Origin: Natranaerobius trueperi
Lineage (GTDB): Bacteria > Bacillota > Natranaerobiia > Natranaerobiales > Natranaerobiaceae
Direction: 5' to 3'
NCBI RefSeq assembly: GCF_002216005.1
Contig: NZ_NIQC01000008.1
Location: 1-64,000 of the forward strand
DNA length: 64,000 nucleotides
Numbering within the stretch: the stretch's first letter is position 1; the number at the start of each line of letters is the position of its first letter. Under the pieces are notes generated by a model that saw nothing but the letters and a program-made list of their open reading frames with translations, was not told the DNA's origin and made no database searches. Position numbers and translations under genes: made by a program. Shown piece after piece: positions 1 to 9,138 of this stretch.

Positions 1-138
1 AGACCGAGATTTTGCATCAGGCTTCCTTCAGACTCCACCTCACGATGGACGCCCTTGCCATTTGCTAACAGTTCCTACCACCAAGCCTGTAGCGGACTTT
101 CACCGCCTAGCTACCGCCCATGCAGGGAAAACTGAAAG
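1..138 (-). mobile_element. Group II intron 5' segment (domain I), truncated by the window edge
   Basis: Read on the minus strand this has the look of the start of a bacterial group II intron RNA: GTGAAAGTCCGCTAC, then GGTGGTAGGAACTG, then GAGGTGGAGTCTGAAGGAAGC followed by GCAAAATCTCGG. These strings are typical of the conserved domain I of group II introns. It sits directly behind a hairpin (139-169) that lies downstream of the next gene. Class C group II introns are known to insert just after terminator stems. The reverse transcriptase would lie outside the window. Family assignment is from memory of consensus strings, not from a covariance search. Confidence 0.6.
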
Positions 139-169
139 AGCCATTTGATTTTGTAAAAAACAAATGACT
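139..169 (-). terminator. Hairpin downstream of the TctC-type gene
   Basis: Nine-base-pair stem (139-147 with 161-169, one G-T pair) with a 13-base loop, about 40 bases past the stop of the leftward lipoprotein gene. It is followed by a weak T-rich tract. It is probably that gene's terminator and also the landing site of the adjoining intron. Confidence 0.5.
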
Positions 170-210
170 CCTGTAAAGCTAATATTATTAAATTAAGAAT
201 GCTAGGATTA

Positions 211-1218
211 TTACCTTAAGTTTTTTAGTACGTCTTCAAATTCCTTAGCTTCTTGGCACAATGTTTCTAATTCACTTTGAAACTCTTTTCGATCCTGATA
301 AAAAAGTTCTAATCCCTGTCCTTCGATCATTTCTATAAAGCTTTCATCTTGAGATATTTCTTTGAAAGACTCATCTAAAAAGTCAAGGATTTCATCCGGA
401 GTATCCTTTGGTGCATATGCTGATATGGGACCATATTTGGACATACCTAAAGCATCGTCAACTTCAGGGTATTCATCAATAGCTGGAATTTCTTCCTTAG
501 ATTCATAGGGCAAAGTAGCTAACATTTCTACTTTATTATCTTCATAATAAGGCAAGATGCCAGGCATAGCCCCAAAGTAAACATCAATATGTCCACCAGC
601 AGTTTGTGTTGCTGCTTGTCCACCACTATCTTGGTGTACCACATTCAGATCATGACCCAGCTCTTTCAAGCTTAATCTCCAAACATCGTAAAGCATACTT
701 GAATATCCTACAGTTAGTTCTCCTGGATTTTCTTTAGAGTATTCAAGTAAATCTTCTAGATCTTCAATACCTAATTTCTCTGCTGTATCTGCATTAATAG
801 CTATAGAGTTTTGGTTCATAGCTATTCTAGAAACTGGTTCTATATCTTCGTAAGTATAGTCTACTTCATCAGCCAAACCTAAAGGTATGTAGGCAAAAGC
901 GGTATCAGCAGTAACCAAAATTGTATAGCCATCAGGATCACTGTCGAGTACATGTTGAACACCTATAGTAAAAGAAGCTCCAGGAATATTTTCTACTATA
1001 ACATTTGTTCCTAAGTGCTCCTCTGCATGAGCAGCAAGTGCCCTTGCAGTTACATCTAAAGAGCCTCCTGTTCCGGACGGAACAATAATTTCAATGTTAT
1101 CTTTGGGATACTCCGTCCCTTCATTTCCTCCTGTTGTTTCCGTCCCTCCATCACAAGCTGCAAATGTGAATATTAGTACAATGCTCAAAAGTAAAACTCC
1201 AATCTTTTTACTAAACAA
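211..1218 (-). CDS. TctC/Bug-family solute-binding lipoprotein
   Basis: Extracytoplasmic substrate-binding protein of the tripartite tricarboxylate transporter (TctC/Bug) family, which captures organic acids for a TctA/TctB membrane pair. The 335-residue length is normal. Residues 1-21 form a lipoprotein signal with lipobox F-A-A-C, so the mature protein starts at Cys22 and is anchored on the outer face of the membrane. The family landmarks are seen: an early I-I-V-P-x-G-x-G-G motif followed by the D-x-x-A-R-x-L-A helix, and a later Q-x-A-A-T-Q-x-A-G-G-H-I-D stretch. The start is TTG, chosen because AGGAGGGGG lies 7 bases upstream. No tctA or tctB genes are visible nearby, so it either works with distant membrane subunits or is an orphan. 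Confidence 0.85.
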   Translation of the reverse strand: MFSKKIGVLLLSIVLIFTFAACDGGTETTGGNEGTEYPKDNIEIIVPSGTGGSLDVTARALAAHAEEHLGTNVIVENIPGASFTIGVQHVLDSDPDGYTILVTADTAFAYIPLGLADEVDYTYEDIEPVSRIAMNQNSIAINADTAEKLGIEDLEDLLEYSKENPGELTVGYSSMLYDVWRLSLKELGHDLNVVHQDSGGQAATQTAGGHIDVYFGAMPGILPYYEDNKVEMLATLPYESKEEIPAIDEYPEVDDALGMSKYGPISAYAPKDTPDEILDFLDESFKEISQDESFIEMIEGQGLELFYQDRKEFQSELETLCQEAKEFEDVLKNLR

Positions 1219-1402
1219 ATTTATCCCCCTCCTTTAAATTTAAGTAGAATTTACAGAACAATTTAAATTTACCATAGAAATTATTTATGTGTAAAATAGG
1301 AAATTTCTATATATATTTACGAAATTATTATTAAAGTCTATAAATAACTCACTAATCTTTCTTTAATCATAATTTGTGTAATACAAACGAAGGAGTTAGA
1401 TT

Positions 1403-1664
1403 ATGAAAGCGGTTTTGTGCTCGTTAAGGTAACTTTTGAAAAAGATAAAATTACAGATGCTAGAATTAGAGAATCAACAGACAAAGGTATTACCGAATCG
1501 ACTGGCTGGGAGCCATTTTATGAAGCAATGTAAGAACTTGTAGATAGGTTTATAGAGGAAAACTCTCTGATATCGAAGCTTATAGTGAAGCTACAGCCAC
1601 TTCAAATAAGCTATGTGCTGTGTCAGTGTTCTTTAAAAATGCCCCCAGAACAATCTTAGGGTAA
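1403..1664 (+). pseudogene. Broken FMN-binding domain protein
   Basis: A recognisable FMN_bind-type domain is split over three frames. An ATG with a good ribosome site (AAGGAG, 1390-1395) opens a frame that stops at once. From 1429 another frame reads VTFEKDKITDARI and then E-S-T-G-W-E-P and hits TAA. After a further shift the last part reads D-I-E-A-Y-S-E-A-T-A-T-S and ends at 1662-1664. The S/G-A-T-x-T-S motif is where FMN is covalently bound through threonine in this family. Such domains are usually part of, or partner to, flavocytochrome-c-type reductases. One of these, without its FMN domain, lies at 14675-16126. Confidence 0.7.
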
Positions 1665-1698
1665 CAATATCATAACAACTACAATTATATATATTACA

Positions 1699-1728
1699 TT
1701 GACATAAATTAAAACTTAGTGTTAATAT
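1699..1728 (+). promoter_or_regulatory. Sigma-A promoter for the NhaC-like carrier
   Basis: A perfect -35 TTGACA (1699-1704) is followed after 18 bases by TAATAT (1723-1728), about 58 bases upstream of the start codon at 1786. Confidence 0.6.
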
Positions 1729-1785
1729 AGTTACCGTCTTTATTGTGTTAAAGAGTTAAAATGTAAAACAAAAGGGGAGAGATAT

Positions 1786-3090
1786 ATGCTTTTAAATCCA
1801 GTTTTTATTTCAGTTGCAGTAATGTTAAGTCTTAGTTTACTTAAACTAAATGTTATTATAGCTTTATTAGTCGCAGCTCTAGTTGGTGGTTACTTATCAG
1901 GAATAGGTCTTTCTGAGACCATGGAAGTATTAGTAGGTGGTATGAATGAAAATGCAAATACAGCTCTTAGTTATATCCTCTTAGGAGCACTTGCAGTAAG
2001 TGTACAAAAAACAGGTCTCATAAATATCTTTAGTAGAAACATTTCAAACCTATTTTATGGTAAAAAACTTTATTTAGTAGTAATGATAGCTTTAATTGCA
2101 TCTTTATCACAGAATATATTTCCCGTACACATTGCCTTTATACCTATATTAATACCACCACTTCTTAGTATTTTTGATAATTTAAAGCTAGATAGAAGAG
2201 CTGTTTCATGTGCGTTAACATATGGTCTTAAAGCTCCATATGTCGCATTACCTTTTGGGTATGGTTTAATTTTTCATGAAACTATTTTTACTGCTTTAGA
2301 AGAAAATGGACTAGCTATAGCTTTAGGCGACATTCCAAAAGCTTTATTACTACCTGTTATTGGAATGACTATTGGTCTTTTTATAGCTATATTTATAACT
2401 TATAGAAAAGAACGCGATTATGGAGAACCTAATAACATTGGTAAAGATATTGAAATAGATGATACTCTTTCTTTTAATTTTAAACACGCAGTAAGTATTA
2501 TAGCAATGGTCTCTGCAATTGTTACACAATACTTCACTGATTCACTTCCATTAGGAGCGTTATTTGCACTTTTTATTATGTTTGTAGGTAGAGCTATTAA
2601 ATGGAATGAGATTAACGAGATGTTAAATAGTGGAATAACTATGATGGGTTATATTGCATTTGTCATGTTAGTTGCATCGGGTTATAGTGATGTATTAAGA
2701 GAGACCGGAGGTTTAGATTCTCTAGTTGAATCTTACGTAGTAATAGTAGGTGGTAGCCAAGCTATCGGCATTTTTGTTCTTCTTATAGTTGGACTTTTTG
2801 TTACCATGGGAATAGGTACTTCTTTTGGAACAGTTCCGATATTAGCCTCTTTATATGTACCCTTTGGTTTATCCCTTGAACTAAGCCCTATGGCAATCAC
2901 AGCCCTTGTTGGAACTGCAGGAGCTTTAGGTGATGCAGGCTCACCTGCATCAGATAGTACCCTTGGACCTACAGCTGGACTTTCAGCAGATAAAAAACAT
3001 GACCATATTTGGGATACTTGTGTTCCTACCTTTATCCATTTTAATATTCCATTAATGCTTTTTGGTTGGCTTTCCGCTATGATATTTTAA
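1786..3090 (+). CDS. Na+/H+ antiporter-family (NhaC/YuiF-like) membrane carrier
   Basis: Polytopic inner-membrane carrier of 434 residues with about eleven hydrophobic segments. It resembles the Na+/H+ antiporter superfamily branch that includes B. subtilis YuiF, some members of which may move amino acids rather than protons and sodium. Residues around 105-130 (S-L-S-Q-N-I-F-P-V-H-I-A-F-I-P) and the C-terminal G-A-L-G-D-A-G-S-P-A-S-D-S-T segment are the conserved re-entrant parts with charged and serine residues. The ATG has AGGGGAGAG just upstream. It has its own promoter and a strong terminator, so it is monocistronic. The substrate cannot be told from the sequence. Confidence 0.8.
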   Translation: MLLNPVFISVAVMLSLSLLKLNVIIALLVAALVGGYLSGIGLSETMEVLVGGMNENANTALSYILLGALAVSVQKTGLINIFSRNISNLFYGKKLYLVVMIALIASLSQNIFPVHIAFIPILIPPLLSIFDNLKLDRRAVSCALTYGLKAPYVALPFGYGLIFHETIFTALEENGLAIALGDIPKALLLPVIGMTIGLFIAIFITYRKERDYGEPNNIGKDIEIDDTLSFNFKHAVSIIAMVSAIVTQYFTDSLPLGALFALFIMFVGRAIKWNEINEMLNSGITMMGYIAFVMLVASGYSDVLRETGGLDSLVESYVVIVGGSQAIGIFVLLIVGLFVTMGIGTSFGTVPILASLYVPFGLSLELSPMAITALVGTAGALGDAGSPASDSTLGPTAGLSADKKHDHIWDTCVPTFIHFNIPLMLFGWLSAMIF

Positions 3091-3135
3091 AAAAAGGTTC
3101 CAGGTTCTTTTTGATAAAGAACCTGGAACCTTTTT
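3091..3135. terminator. Bidirectional terminator between the carrier and sppA
   Basis: A perfect 20-bp stem (3091-3110 with 3116-3135) with a 5-base loop, flanked by A-runs and T-runs on both sides. It starts one base after the carrier stop codon and its right arm touches the sppA stop, so it serves both convergent genes. Confidence 0.95.
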
Positions 3136-4100
3136 TAATACCCATTTTGATATCTAAATTCAACACCAAAAAATTCACTTGGTACTTCTTCAACTTTAGG
3201 ATTATAATCTTTATTATCTAATGAAGTAACATCTTCTATCATTGGTACCATAAAGCCACTCCATATCCCTTCTGTATCAAGCCACTGAACATTAGGTTCT
3301 TCAATATCAGCAAGCTCAGAAGCTCTATCAACAGCTTCATCTAAACCACCTAAACCATCAACTAAATCTAGTTCATATGCCCTGGTTCCACTCATTATTT
3401 CACCTGTAGCTATCTCATAAACATCTTCTTTTGGTAGATCACGATAATTACTAACTTCACTTACAAAGTGTTCATACATTTCATCTGATAAGTTTTGTAA
3501 AATATTTCGTTCTTCTTCATCTAGACTCTCATAGCCGATATCTTTATGTTCACCTGATTTAATTACCTCGACTTCAACACCAATAGTATCATATAGTTCT
3601 TCTAAATTATAGATCACACTAATAACACCTATTGAGCCAGTTGTTGTAGTTTCATGTGCTTTTACACTATCTGCTGCAGCAGAAATATAGTATCCTCCAG
3701 AAGTTGCTGAGTCAGCCATTGATACAACAGTAGGTAACTCAAAATCATCTATGACTGAAGCAATTTCTTGAGAAGCTGCAACAGTCCCCCCAGGCGAATT
3801 TACTCGTAGAATTACAGCTTCAGCATTATTAAATTTAGCTTGTTGTAAACTTTCTCTTACTAAGCGTGGAGTTATATCAACATTAAAGTTACCAGTTTCA
3901 GTAATTTGCCCATCTAGTTCTATTACCTGTACTAAATCTTCTTGATCAACTTCTGATGAATCAAAAAATGAAATTATTGAGGTTAAACCAAACACCATAG
4001 TAAACATTCCCAATAAAATTAAAGCTGTAATTCCCACAAGCACTATCAAAAACTTAAATAAGAACATTTTTAAATTACTTTTCTCAGCCTGATTCATCAC
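3135..4100 (-). CDS. sppA: Signal peptide peptidase SppA (S49 family)
   Basis: Membrane-anchored serine protease that degrades cleaved signal peptides. Residues 13-38 form one transmembrane anchor and the rest is the extracellular ClpP-fold domain. The catalytic serine is seen in S-A-T-S-G-G-Y-Y (Ser134) and the general-base lysine in I-K-S-G-E-H-K-D (Lys181), the Ser/Lys dyad of this family. The N-P-G-G oxyanion-type segment appears as N-S-P-G-G at 101-105. At 321 residues it is the single-domain Gram-positive form. The GTG start has AAGGAG 7 bases upstream; the next codon is ATG and could also be used. Confidence 0.93.
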   Translation of the reverse strand: MMNQAEKSNLKMFLFKFLIVLVGITALILLGMFTMVFGLTSIISFFDSSEVDQEDLVQVIELDGQITETGNFNVDITPRLVRESLQQAKFNNAEAVILRVNSPGGTVAASQEIASVIDDFELPTVVSMADSATSGGYYISAAADSVKAHETTTTGSIGVISVIYNLEELYDTIGVEVEVIKSGEHKDIGYESLDEEERNILQNLSDEMYEHFVSEVSNYRDLPKEDVYEIATGEIMSGTRAYELDLVDGLGGLDEAVDRASELADIEEPNVQWLDTEGIWSGFMVPMIEDVTSLDNKDYNPKVEEVPSEFFGVEFRYQNGY

Positions 4101-4190
4101 AATTCAACTCCTTCATTAAAGACAAATTAATTATCTATTTATTAGTATGTAAATTAAGTTCTTACATTATTTAATTTTCCATTCTACCCT

Positions 4191-4219
4191 AAAAAAAACC
4201 GTGGGACGTTCCCACGGTT
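4191..4219 (-). terminator. htpG terminator
   Basis: Ten-base-pair stem (4197-4206 with 4210-4219) with a CGT loop, followed on the minus strand by eight T residues. It lies 10 bases past the htpG stop. Confidence 0.93.
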
Positions 4220-4228
4220 ATAAATTAT

Positions 4229-6103
4229 TTAGTTCATAATCTTACATACATTATTAGTGTATTCAACCGGGTCATCTATTGATAATCCTTCAATTAGACA
4301 TGCTTGATTATATAGTACATCGGTATACAATTTGAATTTATCTTTATCTTGTTCATATGCTTCCTTTAATGATTCAAAAACTTCGTGATTTACATTGATT
4401 TCTAACGCTTTCTCTGCTTGTATGTTTTGGTTATTTGGCATAGAGCTCAAAATCTTTTCCATTTCAATAGAAATTTCTCCATCATTTGCTAAACATACTG
4501 GGTGGTTCTTAAGTCTCTCTGAAGCCCTTACAGTCTTAACTTTATCAGATAAGATTTCTTTCATCTTACCAAACATTTCTTTATGTTCACTTTCCTTTTG
4601 TTCCTCTGAATCTTCGCCAGACTCAATTCCTAGATCTTTACTTGATACTGACTTAAACTCTTTCTCTTCATATGAGCCCATCATCTTAATAGCAAATTCA
4701 TCTACCTCTTCTGTTAGATAAAGTATTTCATACCCTTTTTCCTTTACAAACTCTGTTTGTGGTAATTTATCTACTTTATCAACAGATTCACCTGTTGCAT
4801 AGTAGATATACTTTTGATCTTCAGGCATTCTAGATACATACTCTTCTAGGGATACTAGTTTGCTTTCTTTTGAAGAGTAGAATAGTAATAAATCTTGTAA
4901 TACTTCTTTGTTTTGTCCAAAGTCACTATATACTCCGTACTTTAACTGAGTTCCGAAAGAGTTAAAGAACTTTTCATAGTTTTCTCTATCATTATTCAGA
5001 AGGCTTTTAAGTTCTTTTTTAATCTTATTTTTGATATTTTTTGCAATTAGTTTTACCTGTCTATCTTGCTGTAACATTTCCCTGGAAATGTTAAGTGATA
5101 AATCTTCTGAATCAACTACACCTTTTACAAAACTAAAATAGTCAGGCAGAAGTTCTGGGCACTTGTCCATAATCAGAACTCCGTTTGAATATAATTCAAG
5201 ACCTTTTTCATATTCTTTAGTATAGAAATCAAAGGGTACTCTTTCAGGGATAAATAGTACAGCTTTAAAGCTAATAGTACCTTCTGCATTAATATGAATA
5301 TGCTTTACAGGTTCATCAAAACCATACTGTCTTTCTCTATAGAAGTTTTTATAATCTTCTTCAGTAAGTTCATTCTTATTTCTTTCCCAAATAGGTACCC
5401 TACTGTTTACAGTTTCTTCTTCTGTATATTCTTCATACTCTTCTTCATTATCATCTTTTGGTTTGGATTTAGTAATATCCATTTTTATTGGATATCTAAT
5501 AAAGTCTGAATATTTCTTTACGATAGACTTTAAATTATGTTCATCTAAGTACTTTTCATAATCCTCATCTTCAGTACTTTCTTTAATCTTTAAAATTATA
5601 TCCGTACCAACTGACTCTTTTTCACATGGAGTGATGGTATACCCCTCTATACCTTCAGACTCCCATTTATATGCTTTATCACTTCCAAAAGCTTTGCTTA
5701 CTATTGTTACTTCATCAGCAACCATAAAAGCAGAATAGAATCCAACTCCAAACTGGCCGATAATATCTCTTCCATCTTTTAAGTTATTTAACTTTTTAAA
5801 ATCTAATGAACCACTTTTTGCAATAACACCAATATTATTTTCTAACTCTTCTTCTGTCATCCCAATACCAGTATCAGAGATTTTAAGGCGTCTGTTTTCC
5901 TTATCAACACTGATTTTGATATAGTAATCTTCCTGATTAAATGTTACTGAATCATCACTCAATGACTTATAGTATAACTTATCAATAGCATCACTTGAGT
6001 TTGAAATAAGCTCTCTTAAAAAAATCTCCTTGTTTGAGTAAATTGAATTAATCACAATGTCTAAAAGTCTTTTCGTTTCCGCCTGAAATTGTTTCGTTGC
6101 CAT
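4229..6103 (-). CDS. htpG: Molecular chaperone HtpG (Hsp90)
   Basis: Cytoplasmic ATP-dependent chaperone, 624 residues, the usual length. The N-terminal GHKL ATPase shows all signature motifs: [11 protein letters not shown] (residues 31-41), D-T-G-I-G-M-T (about 77-83) and [13 protein letters not shown] (about 115-127). A charged E/D-rich linker near residues 212-232 separates it from the middle and C-terminal dimerisation domains, and there is no MEEVD tail, as expected for bacteria. The ATG start has AGGAGG 8 bases upstream and a TATAAT box lies about 30 bases upstream. No CIRCE element is seen, so HrcA control is not supported. Confidence 0.97.
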   Translation of the reverse strand: MATKQFQAETKRLLDIVINSIYSNKEIFLRELISNSSDAIDKLYYKSLSDDSVTFNQEDYYIKISVDKENRRLKISDTGIGMTEEELENNIGVIAKSGSLDFKKLNNLKDGRDIIGQFGVGFYSAFMVADEVTIVSKAFGSDKAYKWESEGIEGYTITPCEKESVGTDIILKIKESTEDEDYEKYLDEHNLKSIVKKYSDFIRYPIKMDITKSKPKDDNEEEYEEYTEEETVNSRVPIWERNKNELTEEDYKNFYRERQYGFDEPVKHIHINAEGTISFKAVLFIPERVPFDFYTKEYEKGLELYSNGVLIMDKCPELLPDYFSFVKGVVDSEDLSLNISREMLQQDRQVKLIAKNIKNKIKKELKSLLNNDRENYEKFFNSFGTQLKYGVYSDFGQNKEVLQDLLLFYSSKESKLVSLEEYVSRMPEDQKYIYYATGESVDKVDKLPQTEFVKEKGYEILYLTEEVDEFAIKMMGSYEEKEFKSVSSKDLGIESGEDSEEQKESEHKEMFGKMKEILSDKVKTVRASERLKNHPVCLANDGEISIEMEKILSSMPNNQNIQAEKALEINVNHEVFESLKEAYEQDKDKFKLYTDVLYNQACLIEGLSIDDPVEYTNNVCKIMN

Positions 6104-6278
6104 GTTCTATCGCCTCCTTTTGTACACAATTATTATATCGACTCCCAATAAATATATACCAAATTTTAGTCTGAATTTCAATTGTTTTTATTTTTTTCGT
6201 AAGGTTTTAGACGTAATTCTAAAACTTTTAATATATTTTTCTAGAAATCAATAATTAACTTTAACAGAGCCAATATAT

Positions 6279-6319
6279 AAAAAAACCCAACTGCTAAATT
6301 GATTGTAAAAGCAGCTGGG
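6279..6319 (-). terminator. Terminator of the M20 amidohydrolase gene
   Basis: A 9-bp stem with one mismatch (6286-6294 with 6311-6319), followed on the minus strand by T residues, 10 bases past the stop codon at 6329. Confidence 0.7.
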
Positions 6320-6328
6320 CAACTCTAC

Positions 6329-7648
6329 TTATTCTAAACTTCTCCACATCTTTAGATAATCTTCTTTGGTGTATTGTGGTTGATAATATTCTTTTATATT
6401 CTTTGCCTCCCTAGCATCATCCCATAAAAGATCTATTATCATACAAGCCATAGCTTTAGCAGGGATCACATAGGCCATTGTAGGGTCAGTGATCTTATAG
6501 TCTCTCGCATGAGCTTTTCCTTCAACACCTCCTACATAAGGGTGTATAGCAGGCATTAACTGACTAATATCTCCCATATCTGTGGAACCTGCCACAGCTT
6601 TAATCGTTTCTAATCCATTATCACCTAATATAGCTTGTACATTATTACCATAAAGTTTATTCATGTTCGGATCAGCTTCTACAGGAAGGTAACCAGGAAT
6701 CTCTTTAATATCAATTTCTGCTCCAATGGTATAAGCTCCTCCTTTTAAAGCTTTATTCACCTTTTTATTGGCATCTAAGATAGCATTGATATTACGGCCC
6801 CGCACATAAGTTTCCAACTTTACATCTGAAGGTACAATATTTACAAGATCTCCGCCCTTTGTAATAATAGGGTGAACTCTAATGGCATCCTCATCTTTAA
6901 AAGTCTCACGTTGAGCATGAATACCCATCAATCCGAGCATTGCAGCATTAAGAGCATTCACCCCTTGATGTGGAGCGGCTCCCGCGTGAGATTCTTGTCC
7001 TTTATAGATTACTTCCTTTCCAACAAACCCATTACTCCCACTCGAAACTTTAATTACGCGTTCCGGAGTTTCAGCTTGATGATGTACCATTGCTGCCATA
7101 TCAATATCGTCAAAAATGCCTTGGCGGATCAATTCTTGCTTACCACCAAAAAATTCAATTTCTCCTTTTTCTTTTAATTTATTACGAAAATCTAATTCAA
7201 CAAATTCTTCAGCTGGTACAGCAATAAAAGATAAATCCCCGCTAAGTTGTTCACTCAACCCACTACTGATTAAACCTAGTGCCGTGCCTAACATAACAGC
7301 AAGTTGTCCATGATGACCACAGGCATGTACAGCCCCAGTTTCAGGGTCGGCATCAGGATGATCACCACATGTAACCGCATCTAGTTCTCCTAGTACAGCA
7401 ATACGATACTTATGACTTTTACCGGATACATCGGCACGAACACCTGTTCTTGCCATCCCTGACTTGTACTGTAAACCTAGTTCATCAAAAAATTCCATGA
7501 CTTTACCCGCTGTACGATGTTCTTTAAATCCAAGTTCTGGATTATCCCAGATGTCATTAGCAAAATCGATAATTCTATCACTATTTTGCTCAATCTTTTG
7601 CATAACAGTTTGTTTAGCAGTTTCCTTATCCATGTTATATGGAGTCAT
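6329..7648 (-). CDS. M20-family amidohydrolase (AbgB/aminoacylase-like)
   Basis: Zinc-dependent hydrolase of the M20D amidohydrolase family, which splits N-acyl or p-aminobenzoyl amino acids in the cytoplasm. The metal ligands are seen in H-A-C-G-H-H-G-Q, in the catalytic P-A-E-E pair, in M-V-H-H-Q-A-E and in the late G-K-A-H-A-R-D. Near the N-terminus the family W-x-x-P-E-L-G-F-K-E motif is intact. The start chosen is the ATG encoding M-T-P-Y-N-M, because AAGGGGGA lies 8 bases upstream. An in-frame codon 57 bases further out has no ribosome site. Two membrane-protein genes lie immediately upstream on the same strand, suggesting a transport-and-hydrolysis unit for an acylated amino acid or similar conjugate. 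The true substrate is unknown. Confidence 0.85.
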   Translation of the reverse strand: MTPYNMDKETAKQTVMQKIEQNSDRIIDFANDIWDNPELGFKEHRTAGKVMEFFDELGLQYKSGMARTGVRADVSGKSHKYRIAVLGELDAVTCGDHPDADPETGAVHACGHHGQLAVMLGTALGLISSGLSEQLSGDLSFIAVPAEEFVELDFRNKLKEKGEIEFFGGKQELIRQGIFDDIDMAAMVHHQAETPERVIKVSSGSNGFVGKEVIYKGQESHAGAAPHQGVNALNAAMLGLMGIHAQRETFKDEDAIRVHPIITKGGDLVNIVPSDVKLETYVRGRNINAILDANKKVNKALKGGAYTIGAEIDIKEIPGYLPVEADPNMNKLYGNNVQAILGDNGLETIKAVAGSTDMGDISQLMPAIHPYVGGVEGKAHARDYKITDPTMAYVIPAKAMACMIIDLLWDDAREAKNIKEYYQPQYTKEDYLKMWRSLE

Positions 7649-7775
7649 AGATAGATCCCCCTTGTACAATATAGTTAGGTTCCCGACGGCACTATTGTTA
7701 GTCAAGAATTCACTGATTTTTGAAAAAATTATACTTGACTATTCATACCACGTCCCTATAATTCATTTGGTTTTT

Positions 7776-8222
7776 TTAAATTATTCCAAATAGATTAAGA
7801 GCTATATGCGCAACAATAGCAGAACCAACAAATGTACTCGTTAAAACCACGAAACCAAGTACAATGATTCTCCACCCCATAGCAGTAAATTTATCTATAT
7901 CCTGGCCTATTGAAATACCAGCATAAGCGAGTACAGGTGTGGTTGTAGCCAGAAATGCCACATTGTTAATTTGATCTACCACCCATTCACTTCCCGGGGT
8001 CCAAGGAGTAGTAAATAAAATTGCAATTAATGAAACAAAAACAATCGGGGGCAATATTCTATTAAAAGTTTCACTTATCCACCATCCCACAAAAGCAAAT
8101 GCTGCTAAAAGTAACATTCCTGGAAGTGCTTCAATTGGATTTATTTCAACATTTAACCAGTTACCTATTAGAGTGATAGCTGAAACAATCAGAAAAACTA
8201 TAATAGCTTTACTAGCCTTCAT
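7776..8222 (-). CDS. Small five-helix membrane protein, partner of the DUF3100 protein
   Basis: A 148-residue integral membrane protein with about five hydrophobic helices and no soluble domain. I do not recognise the family with certainty. Acidic and glycine residues inside the helices (A-Y-A-G-I-S-I-G-Q-D-I-D at about 98-109) suggest a functional carrier half rather than a structural anchor. The ATG has GAGGAGGG 7 bases upstream. It lies 55 bases after the DUF3100-like gene and 127 bases before the M20 hydrolase, all on one strand. A two-subunit carrier (large plus small membrane protein) is my inference from that layout. Confidence 0.7.
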   Translation of the reverse strand: MKASKAIIVFLIVSAITLIGNWLNVEINPIEALPGMLLLAAFAFVGWWISETFNRILPPIVFVSLIAILFTTPWTPGSEWVVDQINNVAFLATTTPVLAYAGISIGQDIDKFTAMGWRIIVLGFVVLTSTFVGSAIVAHIALNLFGII

Positions 8223-8277
8223 CTAATAACCCTCCTCAACTTTAGTTTTAATTTTAAATATCGTAAAAATTCTACTT

Positions 8278-9138
8278 TCATGTCTTTGTTTGATGGCTAT
8301 CAGAATCAAATTTTTCTCTATTTCCCTTCCATTTCGTTAATACTTTATAATACCTTTCTGCTAAAGGAATTGATATAAATATCATTACATAAATCCCAGT
8401 TGCAGAAGTTAAAATATTACTTGTCGCAGCAAATGATAGTATCTCGTCAGCACGCTCTGGAATCGCGGCTGCTACTGAACCTGAGGCAGCACTCATCATA
8501 CTTGCTGAACCGATACCTGATGCCATACCAAGAGCATAAGGGTGAAAAATTCCTAAAGAAGATACAAGTCCTCCCATTAAACCATTCCAAATAGCACCAA
8601 CTACTGTCCCGAAAATATAAATTCCAAGTACGCCACGTCCTTCAGCTCCGTCCAAACCATAATTATCACCAATAATAGCCAAAGAAGCTTCGCGAGCCTG
8701 AGAAAACGTAGCACCAATTGCTTCTCGTTTAAATCCTAATAAAACTGCAACTGGCATACCTATTGCTAATGTACCTAAGTTCCCTAATTCCTGTAAGAGA
8801 AGTGGCATCCCAGCTTCAAGAATAAGTGGTATATCGGGACCAACGTTAGCACCTAACCTTGCCATTAAAATTAGTACAGACAAGGTAATAAGTGGTGAAG
8901 CGTCGTTCATATCCTTTTTGTTTGCAATCTTCAAAAAACGAGGTCCCATAAAAATACCTATAACTAATGCATATAACATTGGTAGCAAAAGAACCGTCCC
9001 TGGTCCTAATGAAAAACTATATAAACCAATCAATTCAGCTACAATAGTAAGTACTAAAACAATGCCATGAAGTTTCCAATTAAACATAAAATCTTTTACA
9101 CTTGCTTCACCATTGTTTTCCTTATCCACCTTAGCCAT
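8278..9138 (-). CDS. DUF3100-type membrane protein
   Basis: A 286-residue polytopic protein with about eight transmembrane helices, matching in character the DUF3100 family of uncharacterised carriers. It has glycine/serine-rich stretches such as G-I-G-S-A-S-M-M-S-A-A-S-G-S-V-A-A-A and a conserved-looking R-E-A-S-L-A-I-I-G-D-N-Y-G loop with charged residues. The start is the ATG of M-A-K-V-D-K-E, preceded by AAGGAGGGA at 6 bases. A longer reading 60 bases upstream has no ribosome site. It heads the cluster with the small membrane protein and the M20 hydrolase, so it probably imports the hydrolase substrate. That role is inferred from context only. Confidence 0.75.
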   Translation of the reverse strand: MAKVDKENNGEASVKDFMFNWKLHGIVLVLTIVAELIGLYSFSLGPGTVLLLPMLYALVIGIFMGPRFLKIANKKDMNDASPLITLSVLILMARLGANVGPDIPLILEAGMPLLLQELGNLGTLAIGMPVAVLLGFKREAIGATFSQAREASLAIIGDNYGLDGAEGRGVLGIYIFGTVVGAIWNGLMGGLVSSLGIFHPYALGMASGIGSASMMSAASGSVAAAIPERADEILSFAATSNILTSATGIYVMIFISIPLAERYYKVLTKWKGNREKFDSDSHQTKT

